Positions 16,739 to 26,641 of a stretch of DNA of 64,000 bases are shown here, one piece after another (the first letter of the stretch is position 1; each line of letters opens with the position of its first letter). Source of the stretch: Halobacteriovoraceae bacterium (GTDB taxonomy: Bacteria; Bdellovibrionota; Bacteriovoracia; Bacteriovoracales; Bacteriovoracaceae). The translations under genes and the position numbers were made by a program. The stretch spans positions 1-64,000 of the forward strand of contig PAVS01000016.1 of the NCBI GenBank assembly GCA_002713145.1, written 5' to 3'. A model generated the notes under the pieces. The model searched no databases. It saw nothing but the letters and a program-made list of their open reading frames with translations, and had not been told where the DNA came from.

Positions 16739-17976
16739 TTATAAAATCCTATAATATTTAATGCCAGCTGCTCATTATAAAAACTATTCACTCCACTTTG
16801 GGTCACACCGTATTGCAAATTAAAATCGAGAGGAATGAGAAATTCATTTTTTAAAAATTTTCTTATCGTATTAAAACTCGCTCCGATATAGTTGGTATGA
16901 AGTCTTTGATTGGTGTCTTCCCCCATAAAATCATAGCGTTCAGCTGCAAATTTATCCCCGTCATATTCATCTTTGTCACGGAACTCTAAACTACTCCCGA
17001 TGTAGAAAGTAGTGTCCCCACTCTTAAAATTCAATTGACTGGATAAACCATAGGAATCACCGTATTTAATGGTTAAATTTTCACTATCATCACTTATAGG
17101 ATCGACATCTGAATTCGGAACTCTTCTTCTTTTGTTAAAGTGAAAACGTTTATGATAGTAAGTTCCGACTAATCCTTCAAAACGATCAGGTACAAAGCTA
17201 TAACTTACTCCTAGTCCTTGCTTAAAACTGTATTGTTCTTCATTAATTCTTAGATCAAGAAAGTCGTCTTCTTCAAAACTCTCCCCCGCCGGAATAATTA
17301 AATAGGAATCCGTTAATAGTTTTAAGCGCTCTTGCTTAAGAGCTTGATACCTGTAGTTGACATAAATATTTGCTAAGGTGGTGATCTCTTCAGGATAATC
17401 AGTGTTGTAACCATTCTCTCTTAGCTTTTCATAGAGAGCATTTTGTGTTTTCTTCTCAATTTCTGCGGCCCTTAAATTTTGGCCCTCTGCTTTAAGGGTT
17501 GTAATAAGATTATTTAAAGATTCTGATTTTTCAAATCTCGAGCTAAATTGAGTGTTGATCGTCACCACAGGAACAATCACAAATAAATCTGCTGAGTCAG
17601 ATAAACCGCGTCCCAGTAAAAAAGTCTGAGCACTACTTCTTACATCCACATTATTGATGACAACTCCAGCAGACTCATCTAATTCTTTGCCATAAACATC
17701 AAATGCTGCCCGTGCCAATTCACGATCGAGGTCATTATTCGTATCTTGCAATAAATTTTCAAAATCTAAGCTTCTAGAAAAATAATCTTGGTTGCTTACT
17801 CTCTGGCCATTACTATTATAACTTGAATTTTGTACCCCTAAGCTAGAAGATATATTCACTCCATAGGTCCACACATCTTTAGGCATAGATTCAGTGGTGA
17901 GCATTTGAAATCTATTGGCAAGAGGAGATGCCTCTAAATTAACTGAGAATATAAAAAGAAATAATATTACTGGCAT
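16735..17976 (-). CDS. Outer-membrane beta-barrel protein, porin- or transporter-like
   Basis: 413 residues with a signal peptide (ending NLEA) and repeated amphipathic strands with paired aromatics (GLVGTYYHKRFHF, TTFYIGSSLEFRDK), ending in FYK. A helical insert lies at about residues 150-210. The layout suits a large outer-membrane barrel. It is the middle gene of a three-gene unit, overlapping its neighbours by ten and four bases, with a periplasmic helical protein upstream and a lipoprotein downstream. Confidence 0.7.
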   Translation of the reverse strand: MPVILFLFIFSVNLEASPLANRFQMLTTESMPKDVWTYGVNISSSLGVQNSSYNSNGQRVSNQDYFSRSLDFENLLQDTNNDLDRELARAAFDVYGKELDESAGVVINNVDVRSSAQTFLLGRGLSDSADLFVIVPVVTINTQFSSRFEKSESLNNLITTLKAEGQNLRAAEIEKKTQNALYEKLRENGYNTDYPEEITTLANIYVNYRYQALKQERLKLLTDSYLIIPAGESFEEDDFLDLRINEEQYSFKQGLGVSYSFVPDRFEGLVGTYYHKRFHFNKRRRVPNSDVDPISDDSENLTIKYGDSYGLSSQLNFKSGDTTFYIGSSLEFRDKDEYDGDKFAAERYDFMGEDTNQRLHTNYIGASFNTIRKFLKNEFLIPLDFNLQYGVTQSGVNSFYNEQLALNIIGFYK

Positions 17977-18779
17977 TTATTAGCTGCAAATCTGCGAGCC
18001 GCTTCCTTAACTTGTTCACCAGTTTCAAACTCAAATCCGTTATCCAGCTTGGCAATATCTGCTGCTGTTAGGTTTTTAACCATAGCAAGTTGAGCGCATG
18101 CTTCTTTGTCTTTATCCACTTCAAATAAATAATCAGCATAAACCATATTGTTTAAAGGATAAGAGCTCAAACCTGTGGCATCTGTTGTTTGTTTCATGAC
18201 AACATCAAAAAACTCTTTTGATTTCTCAATGCTTCCCCCCGCAATCCCAGGGACTTTAAGATAAAATATCGCTAAGGTTCTATGGGCACCGTAATGAGCG
18301 TACTCTTGTTGTTTAAGACGAATGACAGAGCTCATAGGTTTTTTGATATCTCCCATGCGCTTAATGGCTTCCCACTTACCTTTTAGATCGATATAACGAG
18401 CGGTGATAGTTCCGAAATTATAGAGAGCTTCTGCAAGGGCGGCTTGTTCAGCTTGAGAGAGTTTTCTATAAACTCTAAAATCATTGAGCTCACCGAAAAT
18501 TTCGGCCCCCTCTTTTGCTTTGTTGAGAGCCGCTAACATTTTATCTTCATCATTATCTAAATAGTATTCTGCTTCAAAAAACATCAGATAACTTAAATCA
18601 GAGATGGCCTCACCTTTCAGATCCTTAGACAGATTGGAAGTCGCAATAAGATCTTTTAAACATTGCTTCCCCAATTTTAAAGTTGAGAGACTCTCACCAC
18701 GTCTTTCATAAAGATCATCACAGTTTGCAAAGCTATTTACACTGACAATGGCGATAATTAAGATGATTAGATTTTTCAT
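17967..18779 (-). CDS. Periplasmic helical-repeat protein, TatT-like
   Basis: 270 residues with a signal peptide (VNSFA), then all-helical repeats. The segment HYGAHRTLAIFYLKVPGIAG followed by GSIEKSKEFFDVV and then NNMVYADYL matches the pattern of TRAP-associated TPR-like proteins (TatT). Such proteins bind TRAP solute receptors in spirochaetes, but no TRAP transporter is in this window. First gene of the unit with an outer-membrane barrel and a lipoprotein. Confidence 0.6.
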   Translation of the reverse strand: MKNLIILIIAIVSVNSFANCDDLYERRGESLSTLKLGKQCLKDLIATSNLSKDLKGEAISDLSYLMFFEAEYYLDNDEDKMLAALNKAKEGAEIFGELNDFRVYRKLSQAEQAALAEALYNFGTITARYIDLKGKWEAIKRMGDIKKPMSSVIRLKQQEYAHYGAHRTLAIFYLKVPGIAGGSIEKSKEFFDVVMKQTTDATGLSSYPLNNMVYADYLFEVDKDKEACAQLAMVKNLTAADIAKLDNGFEFETGEQVKEAARRFAANKCQ

Positions 18780-18906
18780 AGAACTTCCCTCTTAAGTTTT
18801 AGTTTTTTATGGGTATAACAACTAATAAACAAGTTGGCCCCTCAGCAATAAAAATTTTACTTAGTATTTATTGTTAAGTTTCTGAATTTATTGGTAATAT
18901 ACCTAA

Positions 18907-19518
18907 ATGGATATACTTAATCAAAACCTCGACAACTACCATGCCCTTCTTTTTGACTTTGATGGCACCTTAGTGGACTCCATGCCTATTCACAATCAGG
19001 CTTGGATCCAGATCATGGCGGATATGGGAGTTCATATTACTGAGCGCTTTTTGTTTGAAACTATGGGTTTATCCAGTCAAAGGATTGTAGGAATCATCAA
19101 TGAGCAAAAGAATCTTAATTTAGACCCCGAAGAGATTGCCAGGGCCAAGCGAGATCATTATTTTAAACGGCTAGATCAAGTAAAAATAGTTCCCCAGGTA
19201 TTTGATATCATTAAGTATTATTATCAAAAAAAGCCACTCGGGATTATTACTGGGGGCAGTCACGAAGTCGTGGATAAGCTGTTGGCCCTCCTTAATATAG
19301 AGCTTTATTTTAATGCTGTGGTCTGTGCCGATGACACCATCACTGGTAAAGATACCTCTGCTCCCTACATGCTGGCCTGTGAACAATTGTCAGTTTCACC
19401 TCAAAATTCACTCTTCTTTGATGATGGAGACGTTGGTCTAAAAGGGGCTAAACTAACTGGTATGGACGTCATCCATGTTGATGTAAATCACCCTGACGTA
19501 TTCATAGATTTTATTTAG
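18907..19518 (+). CDS. HAD-superfamily hydrolase, beta-phosphoglucomutase-like
   Basis: 203 residues with motif I DFDGTLVDSMPIHNQAW, motif II ITGGSHEVV, a Lys near ITGKDT, and motif IV FFDDGDVGLKGA. The cap of about 70 residues after motif I is the alpha-helical type of phosphoglycolate phosphatases and beta-phosphoglucomutases. It dephosphorylates or isomerises a small phosphorylated metabolite in the cytoplasm. Monocistronic by spacing. Substrate not assignable. Confidence 0.85.
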   Translation: MDILNQNLDNYHALLFDFDGTLVDSMPIHNQAWIQIMADMGVHITERFLFETMGLSSQRIVGIINEQKNLNLDPEEIARAKRDHYFKRLDQVKIVPQVFDIIKYYYQKKPLGIITGGSHEVVDKLLALLNIELYFNAVVCADDTITGKDTSAPYMLACEQLSVSPQNSLFFDDGDVGLKGAKLTGMDVIHVDVNHPDVFIDFI

Positions 19519-19687
19519 TTCTTACATTTTTATTTTCATATTAAGTAGCTGAAAATACATAAAACATCTCAAAATTCCGGGAAAAACTTACATTTTACGG
19601 CAAATTTTCTATTATTTCTGACATTCCATGTTAGAAATGACCCGTTTTAAACAGGGGATATTTAGAAAACTTAAAGGGGATTTGTAT

Positions 19688-21019
19688 ATGAAGTTAATTG
19701 TTGCGCTCATCACTGGGCTTATATTGAATCAAGCTTTTGCTTTTAAGATGACGGATAAATACGTGATCTTTGAGCCAGGTGATAAGGAAGTAGAAAGTTT
19801 TATCGCTTACCTTAAGAGGACTTACTCCCAAATGGGGTTAACTCCCCTCGAGCGCAACGACTTCACGGAAGAGCTTTTTGAAAGGCTTGATGAAATCAAT
19901 ACTGCTATTCACCAAGCTTATCTCTCCCATTTTAATATCACTGCTGAAGAATTTCCAAAGCCGTATGTGGTCATAGATCGTGGTCGCAACTCCGCTAACT
20001 ACGGTGTTCCCATGCCGGATCAAGTTACCCAACAAACTGTAACTATGGGAACCAACTTTATAACGATATCATTTGAGCATATTAAAAATGAAAAGGCGTT
20101 ATGGACAGTACTGGCCCATGAGATTGCCCATTATTACCATAATCATATCCAAGAAAAGAATTTTTTAAGAGCGAGTTATACTCATCATCGTGAACTCAAC
20201 GAGGCGAATGGTTATGGAGCTAATATTGAAAATGACATGCGACTTGCTCAAGCATTAGAGTCCATTTATATGACCTCAAATGCTTATGTCGGACGTGGTG
20301 CAAATGTTGATAGCATAACTTCGATGAAAATTGGTACCGCAGATCCTATGCTTAACTTAATTGTTAAACAATACAGTAATGTTTTTACTTACGATAAAAC
20401 AGAAAGTATGGCTGATCTTTCTTGCTATGGACTTAAGAATAGAATTACTAAGCTTGCTGGAAGAGAAGCTCTCACCTTACAGGCGATAGAAGATATTGAT
20501 AAACTGGCCAAGGTTTGTCCTGCCACAAAATTTGCAACCCACCTTGAGATTGTTGAAAAAATCTACCCTATGGATGTGGCCTATAAGGTTGTTCAGAACC
20601 CGAGGCAATTTACAACGGATAGAGACTCAAACAAAAGAGTTATCGCAGAAGGTATTTTGCAAGAAGAACATGCTCTAGCAACTGCGTTTAAAATCATCTT
20701 GAACTATAGAACTGAATTAAAAAATCTTGTTGAGGCGATACAGTGGGATAAACTTCAGTTTTATACTAAAGAAAATGAAGCCGATATCACATCATTTAAA
20801 GTCTTAAATGCGATGGGGTTGGCCCATTACCAGATCAGTTTTCTTGATCTTGTTTTTAATAAGAACAAATGTGTTGAGAGTCTTGAGAATGAAGCTGTAG
20901 AAGTTAATTATTTCTCCCATACTGAATTAGACACTCATAACTCTATGTGCTGGAGAGTATACCGCTCCAGACAGATGCTTGAAGGTATCAATAAAGTTAA
21001 TCAAAATATTTTGCATTAA
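19688..21019 (+). CDS. Secreted M48-like zinc metalloprotease
   Basis: 443 residues from the ATG at 19688, which follows AAAGGGGA and gives a normal signal peptide (ending QAFA); an upstream in-frame ATG at 19628 would mask it. The zinc motif is HEIAHYYHNH (about residue 145). A later acidic segment (YDKTESMADLSCYGL) is the likely third-ligand region. A long helical C-terminal part follows. Ends at a strong bidirectional terminator. Confidence 0.75.
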   Translation: MKLIVALITGLILNQAFAFKMTDKYVIFEPGDKEVESFIAYLKRTYSQMGLTPLERNDFTEELFERLDEINTAIHQAYLSHFNITAEEFPKPYVVIDRGRNSANYGVPMPDQVTQQTVTMGTNFITISFEHIKNEKALWTVLAHEIAHYYHNHIQEKNFLRASYTHHRELNEANGYGANIENDMRLAQALESIYMTSNAYVGRGANVDSITSMKIGTADPMLNLIVKQYSNVFTYDKTESMADLSCYGLKNRITKLAGREALTLQAIEDIDKLAKVCPATKFATHLEIVEKIYPMDVAYKVVQNPRQFTTDRDSNKRVIAEGILQEEHALATAFKIILNYRTELKNLVEAIQWDKLQFYTKENEADITSFKVLNAMGLAHYQISFLDLVFNKNKCVESLENEAVEVNYFSHTELDTHNSMCWRVYRSRQMLEGINKVNQNILH

Positions 21020-21020
21020 A

Positions 21021-21051
21021 AAAGGCCTCGAAAGAGGCCTTCATTTTTTTA
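21021..21051. terminator. Bidirectional rho-independent terminator
   Basis: AAGGCCTC pairs with GAGGCCTT around GAAA, with A before and T after, so it can serve both the metalloprotease and the convergent choice-of-anchor gene. Confidence 0.9.
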
Positions 21052-22227
21052 TAGATTTGGTCTTGTGATATAAAGGACACCATCTGTTCCAGAGATGGTA
21101 ACTGTTCCAGAATCATAGTAAGGATAGGTTGACCAGACTCCATCAAATGATGCTCTATCATCTTTAGGAAGGGTATCAAGATAACCTGCTTCTACAACAT
21201 TCCCACTTTCAATATCTGAGATATCTAGAATTCTAAGTCCAGCAGTGTAGTTCGCTTGGTAAACATAATCACCTTTCACATACATATTATGATCAATGGC
21301 ATTGGTTTTATGCTCAAATATAGCAAAGTTTTTAATATTATCTAGATCTCTAAAGTCCCATATAAATGTTTTGGTTTTTGTTCCATACTTTTGCTCATCT
21401 AATTCATCTCCTAGAAGATAGTAGTTATGATCTTCCGTGAGCCATCCTTGGTGAGTGTATCTTACCCCATCATAAGTCGCTACTGAGATTTGATAAGGCT
21501 TAGACTTATCGGTCACATCAACAACGTTAACTGTGTCTTCGTTACTGGAAACACAAATCTCACGCCCTTGATAATCCTGATCCGCTCCACGATAAACAAC
21601 ACATTGAACATCATGAGTATAAGCATCACCATGCTTTCTGTTTCCTGGTAATTCGTAAACACCACGGCCAACACAGTTTACAAAACTTGGGGCCAGGGGA
21701 TCTTTGATATTGATGATATGGAGCCCACCATCACAAGTTGAAGTACCAACTGCGTAAGCATAACCAGTTTCCTCATTGATAAAAATATTGTGGGCATTAC
21801 CAAATTTATTATAGTGAAGATCTTCTTTTAAGATCTCGACTTTTTTACCATCTAAAAATCTCAGTCGGGTGAGATCAAAAACCTGCATCCCATGTCTAAA
21901 AGCCTCAGAGACAATATAAGCATAGTGCTTATAAACTTTGATATCTCTCCAAGTAGAACTAAACGTTTTAGTTTTTACATCAGCTAAATGAATAGGATTC
22001 ATAGGATCAGTAATATCAACAAATGATGTCTTACTGTCCATCCCCATGATGGCATATTCTTTACCTGTAGCCGGGTCAGTCCAGCCCCAAATATCATTAC
22101 CTCTTTTGGCCCTTGCTCCTGAACGAGTGAGGTCCAATGCATTACTTAAAATAACATTATCCGCTTGTATCTCTACAGCGAATACACTTGCATTCATTAC
22201 AAGCATTAAAGCGAAAATCATTTTCAT
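21049..22227 (-). CDS. Choice-of-anchor B family secreted beta-propeller protein
   Basis: 392 residues from ATG 22227, supported by GGAG six bases upstream (a second in-frame ATG is at 22239). Signal peptide, then LVIVD-type propeller blades with the pattern TSFVDITDPMNPIHLADV and LHIINIKDPLAPSFVNCVG. This is the arrangement of choice-of-anchor B proteins, usually exported and surface-associated. Function unknown; the family is thought to mediate binding rather than catalysis. Confidence 0.85.
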   Translation of the reverse strand: MKMIFALMLVMNASVFAVEIQADNVILSNALDLTRSGARAKRGNDIWGWTDPATGKEYAIMGMDSKTSFVDITDPMNPIHLADVKTKTFSSTWRDIKVYKHYAYIVSEAFRHGMQVFDLTRLRFLDGKKVEILKEDLHYNKFGNAHNIFINEETGYAYAVGTSTCDGGLHIINIKDPLAPSFVNCVGRGVYELPGNRKHGDAYTHDVQCVVYRGADQDYQGREICVSSNEDTVNVVDVTDKSKPYQISVATYDGVRYTHQGWLTEDHNYYLLGDELDEQKYGTKTKTFIWDFRDLDNIKNFAIFEHKTNAIDHNMYVKGDYVYQANYTAGLRILDISDIESGNVVEAGYLDTLPKDDRASFDGVWSTYPYYDSGTVTISGTDGVLYITRPNL

Positions 22228-22436
22228 ATTAAACTCCATTTAAATTATGAATTTATTATCGCTGGTTATTTTGAAATTTAAAAAAGATGTCAGTTTTTTT
22301 AAGAATTAAGCCTCAATTCCCGAGTAAAACGATTAGACAAAGCCTAGAAGAACTCACAAAGCGAAACACTCCGTTATTAAAACTTGAGAAACCGTTCCAT
22401 TTATTTATAGAATACAACTATACAAAGGAATTATTT

Positions 22437-23336
22437 ATGAAGTTATTTTCGATCTTTCTATTACTCTTTTCATTGGCAAGTTTTGCGCAGATTAATGGTG
22501 ATCATATAGTGGAGACCCATTTTAGAATTAACGGGAAAGATACCAACCATGTCATGGCGGGAAAACCCACCACTATCGAAGTTTGGTACACTCATAAAGA
22601 CACCGGTGAAGTTTATAAAGATTTTAAACTCATGCATGGAAAAATCATGCATATGGTTCTCATTAAAGATGATATGAGTGTATTTAAACATATTCACCCT
22701 TACCATGATCCAGTAACGGGAATTTTTCAGATTACTCTCAATTTACCTTTAAGTGATCCAGATAATTTCCATACTGCTGAAGCACTTACCAAAGGTGGGA
22801 TGTACATGCTGATGGCCGATGTTGAAATTCAAGATGTGGGTATGCGTATGGGTCATAAAATGCTCCATGCCATGGGGGAAAATCCAGTAAATACGATTCT
22901 CATGGATGAAGTTAACCCCGATGGATCAATTACTAAATTTTTCACTGAAAACGGAAAAGACTATAAAATTAATCTTTTTATGGAACAGACTGCAGGTTGC
23001 TCAGGAAGCTTAGTAGAGTTCAGAGTTTCATTATTTGAAAAAGATGAAAATGAAAATTATATTCCCGCTCAAGCACTAGAAGATTGGCTGACTCAAGGGG
23101 CCCATGCGGTTTGGGTCAGCGATGGACTTATGCACGGAATGCATCATATGCATTTTGCTCATATGCACTCAGCACTGCCTGTAGATGACACCGAATTCGT
23201 CTTTGGCTTTCATGACAATAAAATTATGAAAAGTGGATTGCAGCGAGCATGGTTTCAAATTAAAGAAAACGGAAAAGTCTTAACTATACCTTTTACTTTT
23301 GATTACCAGGCCTTGCCTTCAGCTCAGTGTAGATAA
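22437..23336 (+). CDS. Periplasmic His/Met-rich protein with an MHGKIMH...HIHP motif
   Basis: 299 residues from ATG 22437, which follows AAAGGA and gives a signal peptide ending SFAQ. It has DFKLMHGKIMHMVLIKDDM, then FKHIHPYHD, and later MHGMHHMHFAHMHS. The first motif is typical of Ig-like YtkA/FixH-type domains found with copper and oxidase assembly genes; the Met/His runs suggest Cu(I) or Ag(I) binding. The chaperone role is inference; neighbours give no support. Confidence 0.7.
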   Translation: MKLFSIFLLLFSLASFAQINGDHIVETHFRINGKDTNHVMAGKPTTIEVWYTHKDTGEVYKDFKLMHGKIMHMVLIKDDMSVFKHIHPYHDPVTGIFQITLNLPLSDPDNFHTAEALTKGGMYMLMADVEIQDVGMRMGHKMLHAMGENPVNTILMDEVNPDGSITKFFTENGKDYKINLFMEQTAGCSGSLVEFRVSLFEKDENENYIPAQALEDWLTQGAHAVWVSDGLMHGMHHMHFAHMHSALPVDDTEFVFGFHDNKIMKSGLQRAWFQIKENGKVLTIPFTFDYQALPSAQCR

Positions 23337-23337
23337 A

Positions 23338-23832
23338 CTATTTTTTAGTATATAAATAAGCCGTCCAGGCAAAAGCATTACGCTCCCCTACCTCTTCGTG
23401 GTGGAGCGTTTCTTTTTCATACTTCGATTCATCAAACTCAGGAAAATAAACATCCCCTTCTTTTGAAAAATCTACTACGGTTAAATAAATTCGATCAGAG
23501 TGAGGAACACCTAGTTCATATATCTGGCCACCGCCGCAAATAAATACTTCTGTTTCACCTTTTTCTCGTGCGGCTTCAATAGCTGCTTCCAGAGAGTTCA
23601 CCACCTGGCAAACGCCGGCATCATAATCATCTTGTCTGGTGACAATGATTGTTGTTCTCCCGGGAAGAGGTTTCTTCCCCATGGCTTCAAAGTTTTTTCT
23701 TCCCATGATAATACAATGATCCATGGTGGTGTTTTTGAAATACTTGTACTCTTTGGGAAGATGCCACATCATTTGGTTATCAGCACCAATCACTCTATTT
23801 TCACCCATGGCCGCAATCATTGAAATAATCAT
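23338..23832 (-). CDS. folA: Dihydrofolate reductase
   Basis: 164 residues with the DHFR landmarks MIAAMGENRVIG, then MMWHLPKEYKYFK with the Trp, IIMGRKNFEAMG, and ICGGGQIY. It regenerates tetrahydrofolate using NADPH after thymidylate synthesis. Its ATG overlaps the thyA stop as TAATG, so the two are translationally coupled, the standard order for this pathway. Confidence 0.97.
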   Translation of the reverse strand: MIISMIAAMGENRVIGADNQMMWHLPKEYKYFKNTTMDHCIIMGRKNFEAMGKKPLPGRTTIIVTRQDDYDAGVCQVVNSLEAAIEAAREKGETEVFICGGGQIYELGVPHSDRIYLTVVDFSKEGDVYFPEFDESKYEKETLHHEEVGERNAFAWTAYLYTKK

Positions 23833-24626
23833 TAGACGGCCACCACACCTTTGATATGAGGATGAGGGTCATAGCCTTCCAATTCAAAATCTTCAAATTT
23901 AAACTGATCGATATCTTTCACATCTTTATTTATTTTCAATTTGGGAAGTGGACGTGGTTCTCTGGACATTTGTAATTTACATTGCTCCATATGGTTGGAG
24001 TAGATATGCGCATCTCCGAGGGTGTGAACAAACTCTCCTACTTCTAAATCGCAAACTTGTGCCATCATATGAGTCAGAAGTGCATAGCTAGCAATATTAA
24101 AAGGCACACCTAAAAAGATATCCGCACTTCTTTGATAAAGCTGACAACTTAGTTTTCCATCGGCAACATAGAATTGAAAAAACATATGACAGGGTGGCAG
24201 CGCCATATTTTCTAACTCCCCCACGTTCCAAGCATTGACGATAAGTCTTCTGGAATTTGGATTCGTTTTGATTTGTTCAATAACATTTTTAATTTGATCA
24301 TGGGTTTTGCCATCAGCCCCTTGCCATGATCTCCACTGCACACCGTACACAGGACCTAGGTCGCCGTTTTCATCGGCCCACTCATTCCAAATACGCACAC
24401 CATTTTCTTGTAAGTATGAAACGTTTCCAGAACCTTTTAAAAACCAAAGTAGTTCATGAATAATAGATTTAAGGTGAAGCTTTTTGGTGGTCACCATAGG
24501 AAAGCCATCTTGCAAATTGAATCTCATTTGATGACCGAAGACCGACTTTATCCCTGTCCCGGTTCTATCTTCCTTGAGTGTTCCGTTATCATAAACTCTA
24601 CTCATGAGATCGAGATATTGCTGCAT
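23832..24626 (-). CDS. thyA: Thymidylate synthase
   Basis: 264 residues from ATG 24626, the E. coli length; GGAGGG stands four to nine bases upstream, so an in-frame ATG at 24740 is rejected. Catalytic Cys in [12 protein letters not shown], dUMP site RRLIVNAWN and [19 protein letters not shown] are all present. It methylates dUMP with methylene-tetrahydrofolate. Forms a coupled pair with folA. Confidence 0.97.
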   Translation of the reverse strand: MQQYLDLMSRVYDNGTLKEDRTGTGIKSVFGHQMRFNLQDGFPMVTTKKLHLKSIIHELLWFLKGSGNVSYLQENGVRIWNEWADENGDLGPVYGVQWRSWQGADGKTHDQIKNVIEQIKTNPNSRRLIVNAWNVGELENMALPPCHMFFQFYVADGKLSCQLYQRSADIFLGVPFNIASYALLTHMMAQVCDLEVGEFVHTLGDAHIYSNHMEQCKLQMSREPRPLPKLKINKDVKDIDQFKFEDFELEGYDPHPHIKGVVAV

Positions 24627-24708
24627 ATGTCCCTCCGTGTTAAGATCAATCGTGTGTATACTAAGTGTAGCAAACAGAATATTATTTGTAATTAAATAAG
24701 GAAATATA

Positions 24709-25902
24709 ATGAGCTCAAAAGTTCTTACTGGACTCGCCAAACTGCGTGCTAGTCACGATTTACAAAGTCGCTTCTCTGGAAATGTGGGCCTACTCTGTCA
24801 TAGCGCCTCAGTAGATACAGATTTTAAACATAGCGTTGAAATTTTTATCGATATGTTTGGAGAGAAGTTTAAAAAAATTTACGGCCCTCAACATGGTTTT
24901 GTAACAGATGTACAAGACAATATGATTGAAACTGATCATTTTGTGCATCCTTATTTTAAAAGACCTGTTTATTCTCTCTATAGTGAAACCCGAATCCCCA
25001 CAGATGAAATGCTCCAAGATATTGATCATCTTTTTGTGGACCTCCAGGATGTGGGCACCAGAATTTATACTTATATCTACACCCTGACCTTACTTTTAGA
25101 AAAATGTAGTGAAAAAGATATTGAAGTGATCGTGCTTGATAGACCGAACCCAGTGGACGCCACTACCATCGAAGGTAATATTTTGGATACAAGATTTAGC
25201 TCTTTTGTAGGAAGACATCCCATTCCTGTCAGACATGCTCTGACCATGGCAGAAGTGGCTAAAATGCATCAAAAGAATTGGGCCAGCTCCCTTGCTAATT
25301 TACAGATCATTAGTATGGAGAACTACAAGCGTGAGATGGATTGGAGTGAAACAGGTCTGCCATACGTGAACCCGTCACCAAACTTGGCCACACCTGATTC
25401 CTGTTACACTTTTGTAGGAACTGTTTTATTTGAAGGAACAAACTTATCTGAGGGTCGCGGAACCACTCGCGCCTTAGAACAAATTGGTCACCCACGTTTT
25501 GACCCATGGAAATATCAAGCGCACTTCCAAAGTATTTTTGAAGAATTAGAACTAGCTGGTTTCCAGTTAAGACCCGTTAACTTTTATCCCATGTTTCAAA
25601 AGCACGAGCATCAAAGTTGTGGCGGTTATTTTATCCATGTTACGGATAAAAAGAAGTTTAGACCTTGGCGGGTGTCTCAGGTGTTACTCAAAGAACTAAA
25701 AACAATCATCCCTGATCATTTTCAATATAAGACTGATGCCTATGAATATGAGTTCGATAAAATGGCGATTGATCTTATCAATGGCGATGACCGCTTTAAA
25801 GCTTGGTATGACAGGCCTGATGCCTATGAGTTTTTAGACCAGATTGAAGAAGAAAATATGAACGAATATCTGGAAAAACGTCGGGAAATCTTACTGTATT
25901 AA
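24709..25902 (+). CDS. DUF1343 / NamZ-like exo-beta-N-acetylmuramidase
   Basis: 397 residues with family hallmarks [30 protein letters not shown] and [13 protein letters not shown]. NamZ enzymes release terminal MurNAc from peptidoglycan fragments in cell-wall recycling. No signal peptide is visible, so it probably acts on imported muropeptides in the cytoplasm. That is attractive in a predator degrading prey wall but remains inference. Divergent from thyA with a short shared promoter region. Confidence 0.88.
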   Translation: MSSKVLTGLAKLRASHDLQSRFSGNVGLLCHSASVDTDFKHSVEIFIDMFGEKFKKIYGPQHGFVTDVQDNMIETDHFVHPYFKRPVYSLYSETRIPTDEMLQDIDHLFVDLQDVGTRIYTYIYTLTLLLEKCSEKDIEVIVLDRPNPVDATTIEGNILDTRFSSFVGRHPIPVRHALTMAEVAKMHQKNWASSLANLQIISMENYKREMDWSETGLPYVNPSPNLATPDSCYTFVGTVLFEGTNLSEGRGTTRALEQIGHPRFDPWKYQAHFQSIFEELELAGFQLRPVNFYPMFQKHEHQSCGGYFIHVTDKKKFRPWRVSQVLLKELKTIIPDHFQYKTDAYEYEFDKMAIDLINGDDRFKAWYDRPDAYEFLDQIEEENMNEYLEKRREILLY

Positions 25903-25983
25903 TAACATTTGTTAAAAATATGCACTCGTAAGCCCTTACAATCATTGCGTTTTAACATATGATAATGAAAACTTTTCACAAAT

Positions 25984-26012
25984 GTTAACAATGCGTAGCA
26001 GCATTAGTTAAC
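25984..26012. promoter_or_regulatory. Dyad before the triplicated membrane-protein genes
   Basis: GTTAACAATGC (25984-25994) and GCATTAGTTAAC (26001-26012) face each other around GTAGCA, one A of the left arm being unpaired. It lies 55 bp before the first paralogue, in a region with further TTAAC-like words, so an operator or 5' leader hairpin is possible. Confidence 0.4.
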
Positions 26013-26066
26013 TTATGTTAAAACTCCTCCAACAACTTAACAAATGTAAAAAACTTTGGAGGATAT

Positions 26067-26576
26067 ATGAAAACATTAAGAATCTTAGCACTCGTACTTA
26101 TTGTCATTACAAGCATCACACCTAAAAAGTCAGAAGCAGCTATTGGAGCAGCAACTGGTAATGCACCTATGGTTATTGCAGGTATTGCAGCTCCATTTGT
26201 TGTAAGTGGAACTATTTTAGCTTTTGAAGTAGCAGAAGGAGGAAGGTACCAAGGAGCACTTGCTTTTTTAAGTCTTTTTGTAACTGTTCCTTTAGGAATC
26301 ATTCTTTTAGATGGTGAAGAAGAACAAGCGATCGAATACACCTTAATGGATAAAGATATGGCCAATGACATGGGTGTCACTAATGCAGAAATGAATAGTT
26401 TTAATATGGAAATTGATCAAGCTAATATTTTACTTGAAGAAGTATCAATCAAAACTCAAGAATTAGTTGAGCCAACCCCGGAAGCTGTTCGTGCTATCTG
26501 GGAAGAATATCAAGAATTTGTATCACTAGAAACTTTTAGCGCAATGGAAAAAATTGGTAGCCAGTTCGCTAAATAA
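26067..26576 (+). CDS. Exported small membrane protein, paralogue 1 of 3
   Basis: 169 residues: signal peptide ending KKSEAA, two hydrophobic segments (about residues 30-55 and 65-85), the block IILLDGEEEQAIEYTLMDKD, then a soluble helical domain (NSFNMEIDQANILLEEVS). It is closely similar to the next two genes. The family is not recognised outside this cluster. GGAGGA lies six bases before the ATG. Confidence 0.75.
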   Translation: MKTLRILALVLIVITSITPKKSEAAIGAATGNAPMVIAGIAAPFVVSGTILAFEVAEGGRYQGALAFLSLFVTVPLGIILLDGEEEQAIEYTLMDKDMANDMGVTNAEMNSFNMEIDQANILLEEVSIKTQELVEPTPEAVRAIWEEYQEFVSLETFSAMEKIGSQFAK

Positions 26577-26601
26577 ATCTAACACAAAAACATATTTCAC
26601 A

Positions 26602-26621
26602 GACCCGGTTCATTCCGGGTC
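26602..26621. repeat. GACCCGG/CCGGGTC hairpin, copy 1
   Basis: GACCCGG-TTCATT-CCGGGTC between paralogues 1 and 2, without a T run. A near-identical hairpin stands before paralogue 3, so it was duplicated with the genes. It may stabilise or process the polycistronic RNA. Confidence 0.6.
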
Positions 26622-26641
26622 AATTAACAAAGGACACACTC

